64,000 bases of DNA from Rhizobium sp. CC-YZS058. Lineage in GTDB: Bacteria; Pseudomonadota; Alphaproteobacteria; Rhizobiales; Rhizobiaceae. This document shows positions 35,181 through 44,720 of this stretch, one piece after another. The notes beneath the pieces are model-generated. The model was not told where the DNA came from, ran no database searches, and was given only the letters and a program-made list of their open reading frames with translations. The position numbers and the translations under genes are program-made. Positions within the stretch are counted from its first letter, which is position 1, and each line of letters opens with the position of its first letter. Where the stretch lies: NCBI RefSeq assembly GCF_034720595.1, contig NZ_JAYESJ010000001.1, positions 2,630,001-2,694,000 on the forward strand. The letters are read 5' to 3'.

Positions 35181-36836
35181 ATGACGCTCAAAGCAGACTT
35201 CGTCATCATCGGCTCCGGTTCGGCCGGGTCGGCGCTTGCTTACCGGTTGTCGGAGGATGGCAAGCATTCGGTGATCGTGATCGAGGCGGGCGGGTCGGAT
35301 ATCGGGCCCTTCATCCAGATGCCGGCCGCACTCGCCTGGCCGATGAGCATGAAGCGCTACAATTGGGGCTATCTTTCCGAGCCCGAGCCGAACCTGAACA
35401 ACCGCCGGATCACGGCGCCCCGCGGCAAGGTGATCGGCGGCTCCTCCTCGATCAACGGGCTGGTCTATGTCCGCGGCCATGCCGAGGACTTCAACCGGTG
35501 GGAGGCGCTCGGCGCCCGCGGCTGGGCCTATGCGGATGTACTGCCCTATTTCAAGCGGATGGAAACGAGCCATGGCGGCGAGGAGGGCTGGCGCGGCACG
35601 GATGGCCCGCTGCATGTGCGGCGCGGGCCGGTCAAGAACCCGCTCTTCCACGCCTTCATCAAGGCGGGTCAGGAAGCAGGCTTCGAGCTGACGCAGGACT
35701 ATAACGGCTCCAAGCAGGAAGGCTTCGGCCTGATGGAGCAGACGATCCATCATGGCCGGCGCTGGTCGGCGGCCAATGCCTATCTCCGCCCGGCGATGAA
35801 GCGGGGCAATTGCCGGCTCGTTCATGGCTTTGCCCGCAGGATCGTGATCGAGAACGGCCGCGCCGTCGGCGTCGAGATCGAGCGCAATGGCGGGGTGGAG
35901 ATCGTGCGGGCGGGTCGCGAGGTGATCATCTCCGCCTCCTCCTTCAATTCGCCGAAACTGCTGATGCTCTCCGGCATCGGGCCGGCCGAGCATCTGAGAG
36001 AGATGGGAATCGCGGTGAAGGCCGACAGGCCTGGCGTCGGCGCCAATCTGCAGGACCATATGGAGTTCTACTTCCAGCAGGTCTCGACCAAGCCGGTCTC
36101 GCTCTATTCCTGGCTGCCCTGGTTCTGGCAGGGCGTGGCGGGCGCCCAATGGCTGCTGACGCGCAGCGGGCTCGGATCCTCCAATCAGTTCGAGGCCTGC
36201 GCCTTCCTGCGTTCGGCCCCCGGGCTTGCCCAGCCGGATATCCAGTATCACTTCCTGCCCGTCGCCATCTCCTATGATGGCAAGGCAGCCGCCAAGAGCC
36301 ATGGGTTCCAGGTCCATGTCGGCTACAATCTCTCGAAATCGCGCGGCAGCGTGACGCTGCGCTCGGCCGATCCGAAGGCCGATCCGGTGATCCGCTTCAA
36401 TTATATGAGCCACCCGGAGGACTGGGAGAAGTTTCGCCATTGCGTGCGGCTGACCCGCGAGATCTTCAGCCAGAAGGCCTTCGACACCTATCGCGGACCG
36501 GAAATCCAGCCGGGCGAGACGGTGCAAAGCGACGAAGCCATCGACGCCTTCCTGCGCGAGCACCTGGAAAGCGCCTATCACCCCTGCGGCACCTGCAGGA
36601 TGGGCGATGCGGACGACCCGCTTGCCGTGGTCGATCCGCAGACGCGGGTGATCGGCGTCGAGGGCCTGCGGGTCGCCGACAGTTCGATCTTCCCGCATGT
36701 GACCTATGGCAACTTGAACGGGCCCTCGATCATGACCGGAGAGAAAGCCGCCGACCTCATTCTCGGCCGCCAGCCCCTGCCCCGCTCCAACCAGACGCCA
36801 TGGCAGAACCCGCGGGCAGCGGTCAGCGACCGATAG
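35181..36836 (+). CDS. betA: choline dehydrogenase
   Basis: FAD-dependent GMC oxidoreductase of 551 residues oxidising choline to betaine aldehyde. FAD loop [23 protein letters not shown] (residues 5-27), second FAD contact [26 protein letters not shown] and the catalytic His in [37 protein letters not shown] are all present. Length is typical of rhizobial BetA. It is the last gene of the bet cluster; about 700 nt separate it from betB, filled by the antisense TA pair, so it may have its own promoter near 35095-35180. Confidence 0.95.
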   Translation: MTLKADFVIIGSGSAGSALAYRLSEDGKHSVIVIEAGGSDIGPFIQMPAALAWPMSMKRYNWGYLSEPEPNLNNRRITAPRGKVIGGSSSINGLVYVRGHAEDFNRWEALGARGWAYADVLPYFKRMETSHGGEEGWRGTDGPLHVRRGPVKNPLFHAFIKAGQEAGFELTQDYNGSKQEGFGLMEQTIHHGRRWSAANAYLRPAMKRGNCRLVHGFARRIVIENGRAVGVEIERNGGVEIVRAGREVIISASSFNSPKLLMLSGIGPAEHLREMGIAVKADRPGVGANLQDHMEFYFQQVSTKPVSLYSWLPWFWQGVAGAQWLLTRSGLGSSNQFEACAFLRSAPGLAQPDIQYHFLPVAISYDGKAAAKSHGFQVHVGYNLSKSRGSVTLRSADPKADPVIRFNYMSHPEDWEKFRHCVRLTREIFSQKAFDTYRGPEIQPGETVQSDEAIDAFLREHLESAYHPCGTCRMGDADDPLAVVDPQTRVIGVEGLRVADSSIFPHVTYGNLNGPSIMTGEKAADLILGRQPLPRSNQTPWQNPRAAVSDR

Positions 36837-36852
36837 ACGGCGAGACGGCGGA

Positions 36853-36876
36853 AGGCCGGGCGTCGCCGCCTGGCCT
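36853..36876. terminator. hairpin between convergent betA and hemophore gene
   Basis: Ten-pair stem AGGCCGGGCG with CGCCTGGCCT (one wobble) around a 4-nt TCGC loop, 17 nt after the betA stop and before the convergent gene at 36903. No T-run. Confidence 0.45.
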
Positions 36877-36902
36877 CCGCATCCTACAGCTGGGTTCGCC
36901 TG

Positions 36903-37931
36903 TTACACGAAGGCGAAATCATTGCGGGCGAGATCGGCAAGCTCGACGCCGCGCAGCACGATGCTGCCCTCACCATAGTCGATCACCAGATTGGCGCCGC
37001 TTTGATGCGCGTGATCCTTCACCGCGGCGAAAGAAGACAGGATATCGCGGTCGAGCAGGATCTGGTCGCCGACACCGGCGCCAGCTTCGAAGTCTGTGAT
37101 GGTGGTGCGGCCGCTATCGGCGGAGGAGAAGACGAAGACATCTTTTCCGGCGCCGCCAGTCAGCGTGTTGGTGCCGGCACCGCCCATCAGGCGGTCATTG
37201 CCCGCGCCGCCGTTCAGCACATCGTTGCCGGCATCCCCGAACAGCTTGTCCTGTCCGGCATCGCCGAACAGCCGGTCGTTCCCGGCGCCGCCCTTGATCG
37301 TGTCGTTACCGGCGCCGCCCTTGGCGACGTCGTGGCCGGCATCGCCGATGAGCACATCCGTGCCGGCACCGCCGACAAGCGTATCATCGCCCGCACCGCC
37401 GGAAAGGCGGTCATTGCCGCCATTGCCCCATAGCACGTCGTTGCCGGCACCGCCCGAAAGCGTGTCGTTGAAACCATAGGCCTTGAAGACATCGGCGCCG
37501 CCGGAGCCCTTGAAGACCAGTTGGTCGCTGGCAAGCTCGGCGAGCAGGCTGGCGGTGCTCTTGGAGCCGAGTTCGGAGCGGATGGCATTGGCCGTCGCAC
37601 TGTCTTCGATGCCGAGCCCGGTGATGGAAAGCTCCGCCTTCTGGGTAAACCGGTGATGCTGGGTATCAAGCACCGTGGAGGTGCCAAAGGACAGGCTGTC
37701 GAGCGAGCCTTCGACCGTGTGGGTGGTCATGGAATAGGACCAGTCGCTCTTGCTGGCGCCGAGCACCACCCCGTACCCGGTGGAATCGGTCATGGCATAT
37801 TGCTTGCCGGAAACCATATCCGCGCCGGAAAACTGGCCGCGGCCGACAGGCGCGAAGCTGGAAGTGAACTTGGCGAGATAGGCCGAAACATTGACGCCTG
37901 TGGCTGCGCCGGCCTTGATGGTGATGGTCAT
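36903..37931 (-). CDS. HasA-like hemophore domain fused to RTX repeats
   Basis: 342 residues. Residues 1-125 resemble the heme-binding HasA fold: YLAKFTSSF, then SGKQYAMTDSTGYGVVLGASKSDWSYSMTTHTVEGSLDSLSFG, which aligns with the Serratia HasA stretch containing heme ligand Tyr75 and its partner His83 (here Tyr66 and His71, five apart instead of eight). The other HasA ligand, His32, has no equivalent in the short loop here. Residues 150-280 carry at least nine RTX nonapeptides (GGAGNDxLx), followed by a secretion-type C-terminus (GVELADLARNDFAFV). Probably secreted by type I, in Ca2+, to capture heme; no has genes or type I exporter are in the window. Two TGA-N9-TCA boxes lie upstream. Confidence 0.78.
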   Translation of the reverse strand: MTITIKAGAATGVNVSAYLAKFTSSFAPVGRGQFSGADMVSGKQYAMTDSTGYGVVLGASKSDWSYSMTTHTVEGSLDSLSFGTSTVLDTQHHRFTQKAELSITGLGIEDSATANAIRSELGSKSTASLLAELASDQLVFKGSGGADVFKAYGFNDTLSGGAGNDVLWGNGGNDRLSGGAGDDTLVGGAGTDVLIGDAGHDVAKGGAGNDTIKGGAGNDRLFGDAGQDKLFGDAGNDVLNGGAGNDRLMGGAGTNTLTGGAGKDVFVFSSADSGRTTITDFEAGAGVGDQILLDRDILSSFAAVKDHAHQSGANLVIDYGEGSIVLRGVELADLARNDFAFV

Positions 37932-37970
37932 GGGAACTGCTCCTGACTGAGGACAGAGCAGTGCTATTTT

Positions 37971-37993
37971 AACTTGATCATTCGAGTCAAGTT
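37971..37993. promoter_or_regulatory. IRO-like box 1 (TGA-N9-TCA)
   Basis: AACTTGA-N9-TCAAGTT, a symmetric site containing TGA (37975-37977), nine bases, TCA (37987-37989), about 40 nt upstream of the hemophore gene and overlapping a -35-like TTGACT on the minus strand. This is the RirA iron-responsive operator consensus of rhizobia. Confidence 0.6.
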
Positions 37994-38004
37994 TGAATGC
38001 GAGG

Positions 38005-38029
38005 AAACATGATAATTCTCATCATGTTT
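38005..38029. promoter_or_regulatory. IRO-like box 2 (AAACATGAT-N7-ATCATGTTT)
   Basis: Second symmetric site with 9-bp arms, also holding TGA-N9-TCA (38010-38024), 12 nt beyond box 1. It lies between the hemophore gene and cysH and is closer to the former. Confidence 0.6.
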
Positions 38030-38194
38030 TTCGTGCGGGACGCCTCCAGCCTCCACTCGACCGGCTTTTCTGCGAATTTTTCCGAACGGAGTGATATTTG
38101 CTCCGGCAGATGTGATATCGAAAATTGCTTTTTCTGTCTTTTGTCATGATGGGCTGCGATAGTCCGGCGATTGGACAGACAGGATTGATATCCC

Positions 38195-39046
38195 ATGACA
38201 TCCCCATCGCTCGAAACCGCTGCCGCGGAGCTTGCCAGGCGGCTGGAAGGCCTGACGCTGACGGAGCGGCTGGCGCTTCTCGCCACCCTGCCCGGCCGCG
38301 CCGTCTTCACCACCAGCCTCGGCATCGAGGATCAGGTCATCACCTGGGCGATCGCAGAGGGGGCAATCGCCAAAGGCGCGCCGGCCGGCGCGATCGAGAT
38401 CGCGACGCTCGAGACCGGCCGCCTGTTCACAGAGACCGTGGCGCTGATCGACCGGACCGAGGAGACCTATGGCCTGCTGATCAAGCGCTATTATCCCGAA
38501 CAGGCCGATGTCGACGCCTATGTGGCGGCCTATGGGCTGAACGGGTTCTACGACAGCGTCGAGGCCCGTCATGCCTGCTGCGGCGTGCGCAAGGTGAAGC
38601 CGCTCGGCCGGGCGCTGGCCGGGGCGGACTACTGGATCACCGGGCTGAGGCGCGGCCAGTCCGGCAACCGCGCCGAAACGCCGCTGGCCGAAGCCGATCT
38701 CGAACGCGGGCTGATCAAGGTCAATCCGCTGGCCGACTGGTCGCTGGACGCGATCACCCGAACGGTGGCGGACGAGGCGATCCCGGTCAATCCGCTGCAT
38801 GGCCGCGGCTATCCCTCGATCGGCTGCGAGCCCTGCACCCGGGCGATCAAGCCGGGCGAGCCCGAGCGCGCCGGCCGCTGGTGGTGGGAGAACGACGAGA
38901 AGCGCGAATGCGGCCTGCACGTGGCCGATGCCGCCTCCGACATCCCCGCCCGCGCCACCGCCCTTGCGTCCGGCCGCGATCAGGCCGCACCCGATCCCGC
39001 CGCCTCATCCGCCGAGCGCCAGGCGCTCGCCGACAGCGTCGCCTGA
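38195..39046 (+). CDS. cysH: APS/PAPS reductase
   Basis: 283 residues. Reduces adenylylsulfate to sulfite with thioredoxin as electron source. The four cysteines that hold a [4Fe-4S] cluster are Cys128-Cys129 (ARHACCG) and Cys211/Cys214 (GCEPC), so this is the bacterial APS-reductase type rather than the cluster-less PAPS type. Catalytic Cys239 is in KRECGLH. The substrate loop [10 protein letters not shown] is present. The first gene of cysHDN, 37 nt before cysD. ATG 38195 is preceded by the AT-rich divergent region. Confidence 0.95.
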   Translation: MTSPSLETAAAELARRLEGLTLTERLALLATLPGRAVFTTSLGIEDQVITWAIAEGAIAKGAPAGAIEIATLETGRLFTETVALIDRTEETYGLLIKRYYPEQADVDAYVAAYGLNGFYDSVEARHACCGVRKVKPLGRALAGADYWITGLRRGQSGNRAETPLAEADLERGLIKVNPLADWSLDAITRTVADEAIPVNPLHGRGYPSIGCEPCTRAIKPGEPERAGRWWWENDEKRECGLHVADAASDIPARATALASGRDQAAPDPAASSAERQALADSVA

Positions 39047-39083
39047 AGGCGGCGCTTCCCCCGATCTTCGGAGACCCGACATC

Positions 39084-40037
39084 ATGCCTCTCTCGCTTCC
39101 GGAAACGGAACTCCACAATCCGCAGACTTCGAAGGCGCCGCTCGATCCGCATCTGAAGGCGCTGGAAAACGAATCGATCCATATCTTCCGCGAAGTGGCG
39201 GCCGAGTTCGAAAAGCCGGTCATGCTCTATTCGGTCGGCAAGGATTCCTCGGTTCTGCTGCATCTGGCGCGCAAGGCCTTCTATCCCGGCCGCGTGCCCT
39301 TTCCGCTTCTGCATGTGAACACCGGCTGGAAGTTTGCCGAGATGATCGCCTTCCGCGACAGAATAGTGCGCGACTATGATCTCGACCTGATCTCCCACAC
39401 CAATCCGCGCGGGGCGGCCGAGAATGTCACGCCCTTCACCCATGGGTCGGCGCTCTACACCGACATCATGAAGACCGAGGCGCTGCGCCAGGCGCTGGAT
39501 GCCGGCGGCTACGACGCGGCCTTTGGCGGCGCGCGGCGCGACGAGGAAGCGAGCCGCGCCAAGGAGCGGATCTATTCCTTCCGCACGCCCGACCACCGCT
39601 GGGACCCGCGCAACCAGCGCCCGGAGTTGTGGAACGTTTATAACGGCATGATCCGCAAGGGCGAAAGCGTGCGCGCCTTCCCGCTGTCCAACTGGACCGA
39701 AGTCGACATCTGGCGCTACATCCAGGCCGAGGATATCCCGATCGTGCCGCTCTATTTCGCGGCCAGGCGCCCGGTGGTCGAGCGCGACGGCATGCTGATC
39801 CTGGCGGAAGATCCGCGCCTTGAGCTCAAACCCGGCGAAGAGAAGCGCGAGGAGCTGATCCGCTTCCGCACGCTCGGCTGCTTCCCGCTGACGGGCGCCA
39901 TCCGCTCCACCGCCACGACGCTCGACGACATCATCGCCGAGCTCGAAACCGCGACCGTCTCCGAACGCCAGGGCCGCGCCATCGACCGGGACCAGTCCGG
40001 CTCGATGGAGAAGAAGAAACGCGAAGGATATTTCTGA
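39084..40037 (+). CDS. cysD: sulfate adenylyltransferase subunit 2
   Basis: 317 residues, the catalytic partner of CysN that makes APS from ATP and sulfate. It has the PP-loop-like [12 protein letters not shown] (residues 50-61), the family stretch [16 protein letters not shown] and the conserved [20 protein letters not shown], and ends with the invariant [11 protein letters not shown]. The start ATG at 39084 has GGAG at good spacing. The CysN start overlaps its stop by one base (TGATG), so the two are coupled and made in equal amounts. Confidence 0.96.
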   Translation: MPLSLPETELHNPQTSKAPLDPHLKALENESIHIFREVAAEFEKPVMLYSVGKDSSVLLHLARKAFYPGRVPFPLLHVNTGWKFAEMIAFRDRIVRDYDLDLISHTNPRGAAENVTPFTHGSALYTDIMKTEALRQALDAGGYDAAFGGARRDEEASRAKERIYSFRTPDHRWDPRNQRPELWNVYNGMIRKGESVRAFPLSNWTEVDIWRYIQAEDIPIVPLYFAARRPVVERDGMLILAEDPRLELKPGEEKREELIRFRTLGCFPLTGAIRSTATTLDDIIAELETATVSERQGRAIDRDQSGSMEKKKREGYF

Positions 40038-41551
40038 TGACTGTTTCCCCTCTCCAGGCCGCTGCCCTTGCCGGCGAACAGGATGCCGCGCGCGACGCCA
40101 CGGTCACCAGCTTTCCCGCCGATGCCGCCCGCACCCCGCGCGATTCGCGCCCGCTGCGGCTCATCACCTGCGGCTCGGTGGATGACGGCAAGTCGACGCT
40201 GATCGGCCGGCTGCTCTGGGACACCAAGGCGGTGAAGGAAGACCAGGCCGCGACGCTGCGCCGGGATTCCGGCCAGCAGAACGATCTGGGCCTGCCCGAT
40301 TTCGCCCTGCTGCTCGACGGGCTGCAGGCCGAGCGCGAACAGGGCATCACCATCGATGTCGCCTATCGCTACTTCGCCACCGACAAGCGCTCCTTCATCG
40401 TCGCCGATACGCCCGGCCACGAGCAATATACCCGCAACATGGCGACCGGCGCCTCCACGGCCGATCTGGCCGTGCTGCTGGTCGATGCCCGCGCCGGGCT
40501 TCTCGAACAGACCCGCCGGCACGCGACGATCGCCACGCTGATGGGCATCAAGCAGTTCGTGCTGGCCGTCAACAAGATCGACCTGACCGATTACGACCAG
40601 GCCCGCTTCGATGCGATCTCGCACGAGTTCAAGGAGCTGGCGCTCTCGCTCGGCGTGCGCCAGGTGACCGCGATCCCGGTTTCGGCGCTGAAGGGCGAGA
40701 ATGTCGTCTATGACGGCCGCGCCTCCATGCCTTGGTATGACGGGCCGACACTGGTCGAGGTTCTGGAGCTCGCCACCGTGCGCTCCGGCCAGGCGACCGG
40801 CTTCCGCCTGCCGGTGCAGCGCGTCTCGCGGCCGGGCGAAAGTTTCCGCGGCTATCAGGGGACGGTCGCCGGCGGCTCGGTCAAGCCCGGCGACAGCGTC
40901 GTGATCCTGCCCTCCGGCATGGTCGCCAATGTCTCCAAGATCGTCACCTTCGACCTCGTGCGCAATGCCGCCGTGACCGGCGATGCCGTGACGCTGGTGC
41001 TCGACCGGCAGGTGGACGTGGCGCGCGGCGACATGATCGTCGCCATCGACAACCAGCCGCAGACCGGCACCGCCTTCGACGCCCAGCTCGTGGCGCTGCA
41101 GGCCGAAGGCATTCTGCCCGGCAAGCGCTACTGGCTGAAGAGCGGCTCACGCCGCCAGCGCGTCAGCGTCGAGCCGATCAGTCAGCTGGACCTGAAGGCC
41201 GGCAAATGGCACGCCGCCGCCTCGCTGCCGATGAACGCGATCGGCAAGGTGCATCTCGCCTTCGACGAACAGGCGGTCTTCGACCCCTATGAGCAGAACC
41301 GCGCGACCGGTGCCTTCATCCTGATCGATCCGGACACCAACAACACGGTGGCCGGCGGCATGATCACCGCCAAGCGCTCCTCCCTCTCCGGCCTCCACAC
41401 CGAAGACGCCCGCGTCATCCTCTCCCTCCCCGCCGACCTGGCCGACCGCCTGCTGGCCAGCGACCTGTTGTCGTCGCGGCGGGAGGATGTGGATGTGCGC
41501 CGCGTCACGGCGGCCCGGGCGGGGCAGGTGTTGGATTTGCTCGACGAGTGA
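40037..41551 (+). CDS. cysN: sulfate adenylyltransferase subunit 1 (GTPase)
   Basis: 504 residues. EF-Tu-like GTPase that powers APS formation by CysD. Motifs: GSVDDGKST (46-54), DTPGHEQYTRN, and NKIDLTDYDQ, then domains II and III. There is no fused APS kinase (CysC) domain at the C-terminus, unlike NodQ-type proteins; this fits with a downstream CysH that accepts APS directly. A 40-residue N-terminal tail before the GTPase is slightly longer than E. coli CysN. A strong terminator follows at 41583. Confidence 0.95.
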   Translation: MTVSPLQAAALAGEQDAARDATVTSFPADAARTPRDSRPLRLITCGSVDDGKSTLIGRLLWDTKAVKEDQAATLRRDSGQQNDLGLPDFALLLDGLQAEREQGITIDVAYRYFATDKRSFIVADTPGHEQYTRNMATGASTADLAVLLVDARAGLLEQTRRHATIATLMGIKQFVLAVNKIDLTDYDQARFDAISHEFKELALSLGVRQVTAIPVSALKGENVVYDGRASMPWYDGPTLVEVLELATVRSGQATGFRLPVQRVSRPGESFRGYQGTVAGGSVKPGDSVVILPSGMVANVSKIVTFDLVRNAAVTGDAVTLVLDRQVDVARGDMIVAIDNQPQTGTAFDAQLVALQAEGILPGKRYWLKSGSRRQRVSVEPISQLDLKAGKWHAAASLPMNAIGKVHLAFDEQAVFDPYEQNRATGAFILIDPDTNNTVAGGMITAKRSSLSGLHTEDARVILSLPADLADRLLASDLLSSRREDVDVRRVTAARAGQVLDLLDE

Positions 41552-41582
41552 GGGTGGGTGAGGTTTGATGGGTGAGGTGGGC

Positions 41583-41613
41583 CCCTCGTCTCCGGAAGGA
41601 GGCGGGGGTTTTT
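41583..41613 (+). terminator. Rho-independent terminator of cysHDN
   Basis: 11-pair stem (CCCTCGTCTCC with GGAGGCGGGGG, two G-T wobbles), GGAA tetraloop, then TTTTT. It lies 31 nt after the cysN stop and isolates the sulfate operon from the AT-richer insert behind it. Confidence 0.8.
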
Positions 41614-41807
41614 ATTTGGAAGCCAGGATAAGGTGTCATCTGTCCTGCGAGCCGTCAATTAGTGATCGAATCAAACCGCACATCGAAGTGATCTCCGTCA
41701 CTCGCCCACCTCCCGATACACCGACGACTGCTCGTCAGACGTGTCCTAACCCGCGTTGAACATCTGACTTCGGCAAGATATGTTGCGCGATCTTAGAAGG
41801 AGTGCTC

Positions 41808-42890
41808 ATGGTCGACGAATCAAAGCTCGAGAGTGAAATAACGACTGACGCTGTTGATTTCTCATTCGGCGAGCTTCTAAATCTGCACCGAGAGAAGGAA
41901 ATCATCATACGTCCCGAATATCAGCGGTTGTTTCGGTGGTCGAATGAGCAGAGATCGCGATTGATCGAGTCCGTATTACTCCGACTGCCAATTCCTCCAA
42001 TATTCCTGGTCGAGAACGAAGATAGTGTATTGGAACTGATTGATGGACTACAGCGGACCAGTTCAGTCCTACAGTTTCTTGACCATGATGCGATTGGACA
42101 GCCTGAGCTGGTTCTAGAAGGGTGTGATATACTCAAGGCGCTCAATGGAGTACGCTTTGATGATTTATCTACCTCCCTGAAACTTAAGATCAAGAGAACG
42201 CCTATACGCGCCATAATTATAAAAAAATCTGGCGATCAATTCGTCAAGTATGAGATGTTCAAGCGTCTAAATACTGGCGGATCACTACTTTCAGCACAAG
42301 AAATTCGAAACTGCTCTTGCAGGATGATCAAAGGCGGGGAAAATTTCTATTCTGCGTTGCAGAAATGGGCAAACGTACCGGAGTTTGAGGGGGCGATTGC
42401 TCGCCTACCGGAGGCAGGTAGAGATATGCGAGCTGACGAAGAACTTGTTCTTCGGTTTTTCGCTGTCAAGGACTTTAGGGAGGGGTTCAAAGGCAATATC
42501 GAGGAGTGGCTAAATAATTATATGGAAGACATTCTGCTTCGCCACAAGCCTTTCGATGTCTTCGAGGAAGACGGCGTGTTTAGGCAAGTTTTTGGACTTA
42601 TCTTCTCAACTTTTGGGGATGGCGCGTTTTCTCGTTATAATAGTCACGGCGAACCTACAGGTCGCTTAGCTCCGGCGTATTTCGAGGCTGTTGTAGGTGC
42701 GATTACAGACAGCTACGCGGAGGTCTCCCAAGTCGATCCTCATCTTCTGCGCAGTCGATTGAAGGCGGCCTTTTCCTCCGACGAATTCATTAGTTCGACT
42801 GGGCCTGGAGCGAACTCGAATCAGAAATTCAATCGCCGCATCGCCGTGGTCAAACAGCACCTTTTGGCATTACCTAATGGAAGCCATTGA
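41808..42890 (+). CDS. DUF262 domain protein, putative defence/TA component
   Basis: 360 residues with the DUF262 (GmrSD N-domain-like, ParB-related) core: IIRPEYQRLFRWSNEQRSRLIESVLLRLPIPPIFL (residues 34-67) and LIDGLQRTSSVLQFL (78-91), the pattern PxYQRxFxW plus DGxQR. In restriction proteins such as GmrS this fold binds and cleaves nucleotides to drive DNA cleavage. No DUF1524 HNH nuclease domain follows. The ATG at 41808 is preceded by AGAAGGAG. The gene overlaps the HEPN gene by 14 nt. Codons and base composition are AT-richer than all neighbours, pointing to recent transfer. Function is inferred, not shown. Confidence 0.82.
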   Translation: MVDESKLESEITTDAVDFSFGELLNLHREKEIIIRPEYQRLFRWSNEQRSRLIESVLLRLPIPPIFLVENEDSVLELIDGLQRTSSVLQFLDHDAIGQPELVLEGCDILKALNGVRFDDLSTSLKLKIKRTPIRAIIIKKSGDQFVKYEMFKRLNTGGSLLSAQEIRNCSCRMIKGGENFYSALQKWANVPEFEGAIARLPEAGRDMRADEELVLRFFAVKDFREGFKGNIEEWLNNYMEDILLRHKPFDVFEEDGVFRQVFGLIFSTFGDGAFSRYNSHGEPTGRLAPAYFEAVVGAITDSYAEVSQVDPHLLRSRLKAAFSSDEFISSTGPGANSNQKFNRRIAVVKQHLLALPNGSH

Positions 42891-43494
42891 CGAACTGACA
42901 GCTGATCTTGGATGGAGAGAAACCGAGTTAGCACTGCTGAAGGTTTTTTTCCAACGCAAAGACGTCACTCAGCGCCAGCACGATGTTTTAGCGCGTGCAG
43001 CGTGGAGTCTCCTCTACGCTCATTACGAGGGGTATGCGAAATTCTGTCTCACACTGTTTTTCGATCGTGCTGCCCGACTCGTTGGTTCTTGTCGTCCGCT
43101 TCCTAAGAAGACGAAAGAGTATGCGTTGTTTTCTGAGATGAAGCGCATTCGACAACTACCGACAGTCGAGTTTTTGGAGACACTAGAAACGTTCGGCGCT
43201 ACCATGGGCATGAAACGACCAGATTTCCCCGAAGTCGACACTAAGTCGAATCTCTGGCCCAATGTGCTAGAAGATCTACTAGCTTTTGCGGACATCAAGT
43301 GTCCGTCTGTTGATAAGAATCGCATTTTGCTGAAAGCACTTGTAAGCAAGAGAAATAAAATAGCCCATGGGCAATCTGTGAGTGCTAGCTACCCAGACTA
43401 TCTCGAACAGGAAAGAGCTGTTTATGAGGTCATGTATGATATTGCATACCAAGTAGATGCTCGACTGAAATGTGATCCATTTACTATTGCTTGA
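42877..43494 (+). CDS. HEPN-domain protein (MAE_28990/MAE_18760 family)
   Basis: 205 residues, all-helical. The HEPN ribonuclease motif R-x4-H is RNKIAH at residues 159-164 (KRNKIAHGQ), preceded by the family mark SLLYAHYEGYAKFCLTLFF (44-62). Families of this type occur as toxins, next to DUF262 or nucleotidyltransferase partners. The start lies within the last codons of the DUF262 gene (14 nt overlap), so the two are made together. AT-rich compared with flanks. A likely RNase; target unknown. Confidence 0.82.
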   Translation: MEAIDELTADLGWRETELALLKVFFQRKDVTQRQHDVLARAAWSLLYAHYEGYAKFCLTLFFDRAARLVGSCRPLPKKTKEYALFSEMKRIRQLPTVEFLETLETFGATMGMKRPDFPEVDTKSNLWPNVLEDLLAFADIKCPSVDKNRILLKALVSKRNKIAHGQSVSASYPDYLEQERAVYEVMYDIAYQVDARLKCDPFTIA

Positions 43495-43759
43495 CAAGAC
43501 TTGAGTTATAGTTGAGCGTCATACACATCCAGAACGGAGCAATTATCCTAAAAACTGAGAAATCATGTTTCTTTATTGAATTTAGCCAATTCTGAATTTT
43601 TATTTACTAGGCAACCACAGAAAGGTAGATTACTGTGCCGCAGGATGCCTCCGGCCCCAGCTCTTCATGTAGTCAATCGTGTTGTGAGATTAAGTTTTTT
43701 CGGACCGCCCGCCAAGTCTCCCCAGCGGACGGCCCCATCCCAGCACTCAAACCTGCGTC

Positions 43760-44002
43760 CTACCAAAACCGCCGCCGCCGGCTCTCATACTCCTGCTCCG
43801 CCGCCCGATAGCCGCTCATATGGCCGAGCAGGAATCCGGCGAGGCCGACGAGGGCGAGGAGGGTGGTGGCGGTGTGGGGGTGGTCGAGGGCAGCGTCCTT
43901 GACGGCGCTGGCTTCGGCCTTGACGGCGTTGAGCGTGCGTTCGGCGGTGGTCGCGTCGCGTTCGCTTTCGAAATGGCCGGCGGGGCGGTCGTTGAGGCTC
44001 AT
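43760..44002 (-). CDS. small membrane-anchored hypothetical protein
   Basis: 80 residues. A helical, Ala/Glu-rich N-terminal half (ESERDATTAERTLNAVKAEASAVKDAALDHPH) precedes a transmembrane segment (TATTLLALVGLAGFLLGHMSGY) and a short basic tail. It resembles small ElaB/YqjD-like membrane proteins of unknown function. ATG 44002 is followed directly by the helical part; GGAG lies upstream. It lies beyond the AT-rich insert. Confidence 0.62.
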   Translation of the reverse strand: MSLNDRPAGHFESERDATTAERTLNAVKAEASAVKDAALDHPHTATTLLALVGLAGFLLGHMSGYRAAEQEYESRRRRFW

Positions 44003-44293
44003 GGCTCTTGTCTCCTTCGGGTTCGGGCGCGGCGGCCTGCGGGTCCGGCTGCGGCGGGGGCCGCCTTCGTCCCCTTGCCGCGGCTTCCTTCGGCGGAGCG
44101 TCCGGGCCGGGTGGGCCGCACGCGCTCCGCCGGGTCAACCCGTGAACCGGCCCGCCGGTTCCCTCCCCGCCCTTTTCGGCCGCGCCGCGCCCTTGCTGAG
44201 CGTGCGCCGAAGCGGGAACGCCTGGCTGCCGGCCATGGCGGGAGAGACGGACGCCGGAGGCACGGCCGGTGGTGCCGGCTTCGCGGGTAAGCC

Positions 44294-44575
44294 TCAGTCG
44301 TTGTAATCGAAGAAACGGCGCAGCTGGCGGCGGCTGAGCAGTTCCAGCGAGCGATCCGGCGCGATGCGATAGACCTCCTCATATTCCAGGCCATAGGGCC
44401 CGCCGCGGAAGCGGTGGGTGAAGGTGCTGCCCACCGGCGCCTTGGTGAGCTTGGTGCGCGGCTGGCCGGAATAGGTGATGCTGCCGGGAATGGGCTCCGG
44501 CCCGGCTGTGCCGCCGGTGCTCGTGCAGGCGGCAAGCGGCAGGAGGGCGGCGAGGAGAAGAAGGGTCTTGCGCAT
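44294..44575 (-). CDS. small lipoprotein
   Basis: 93 residues starting MRKTLLLLAALLPLAACTST: an Arg/Lys n-region, hydrophobic core, and lipobox LAAC with acylated Cys17. The mature part (PGSITYSGQPRTKLTKAPVGSTFTHRFRGGPYGLEYEEVYRI) is not recognised. The ATG at 44575 was chosen over a TTG at 44590 because it gives a standard signal peptide with GAGGA upstream. Probably outer-membrane or periplasmic, function unknown. Confidence 0.7.
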   Translation of the reverse strand: MRKTLLLLAALLPLAACTSTGGTAGPEPIPGSITYSGQPRTKLTKAPVGSTFTHRFRGGPYGLEYEEVYRIAPDRSLELLSRRQLRRFFDYND

Positions 44576-44633
44576 CGTCTGTGTCCTCAAGGGGCCGACC
44601 CCTGAATAGGGGGGATCGTCCGTTCACGGGGTC

Positions 44634-44720
44634 TCGGCCAGGGTCTCAGCCAGGGTCCCGGCCAAGGTCTTGGCCAAGGTTCTGGTTAGGGTCTTCGTCA
44701 GGGTCCGGGCCGGGCTTTCG
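44634..44720. repeat. degenerate 12-bp tandem repeat
   Basis: About seven imperfect copies of a 12-bp unit (plus strand GGTCTCGGCCAG, GGTCTCAGCCAG, GGTCCCGGCCAA, GGTCTTGGCCAA and further variants). On the minus strand this encodes a DP/DL-rich tetrapeptide repeat, interrupted by a stop in one copy. It begins 59 nt upstream of the lipoprotein start. Confidence 0.75.
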
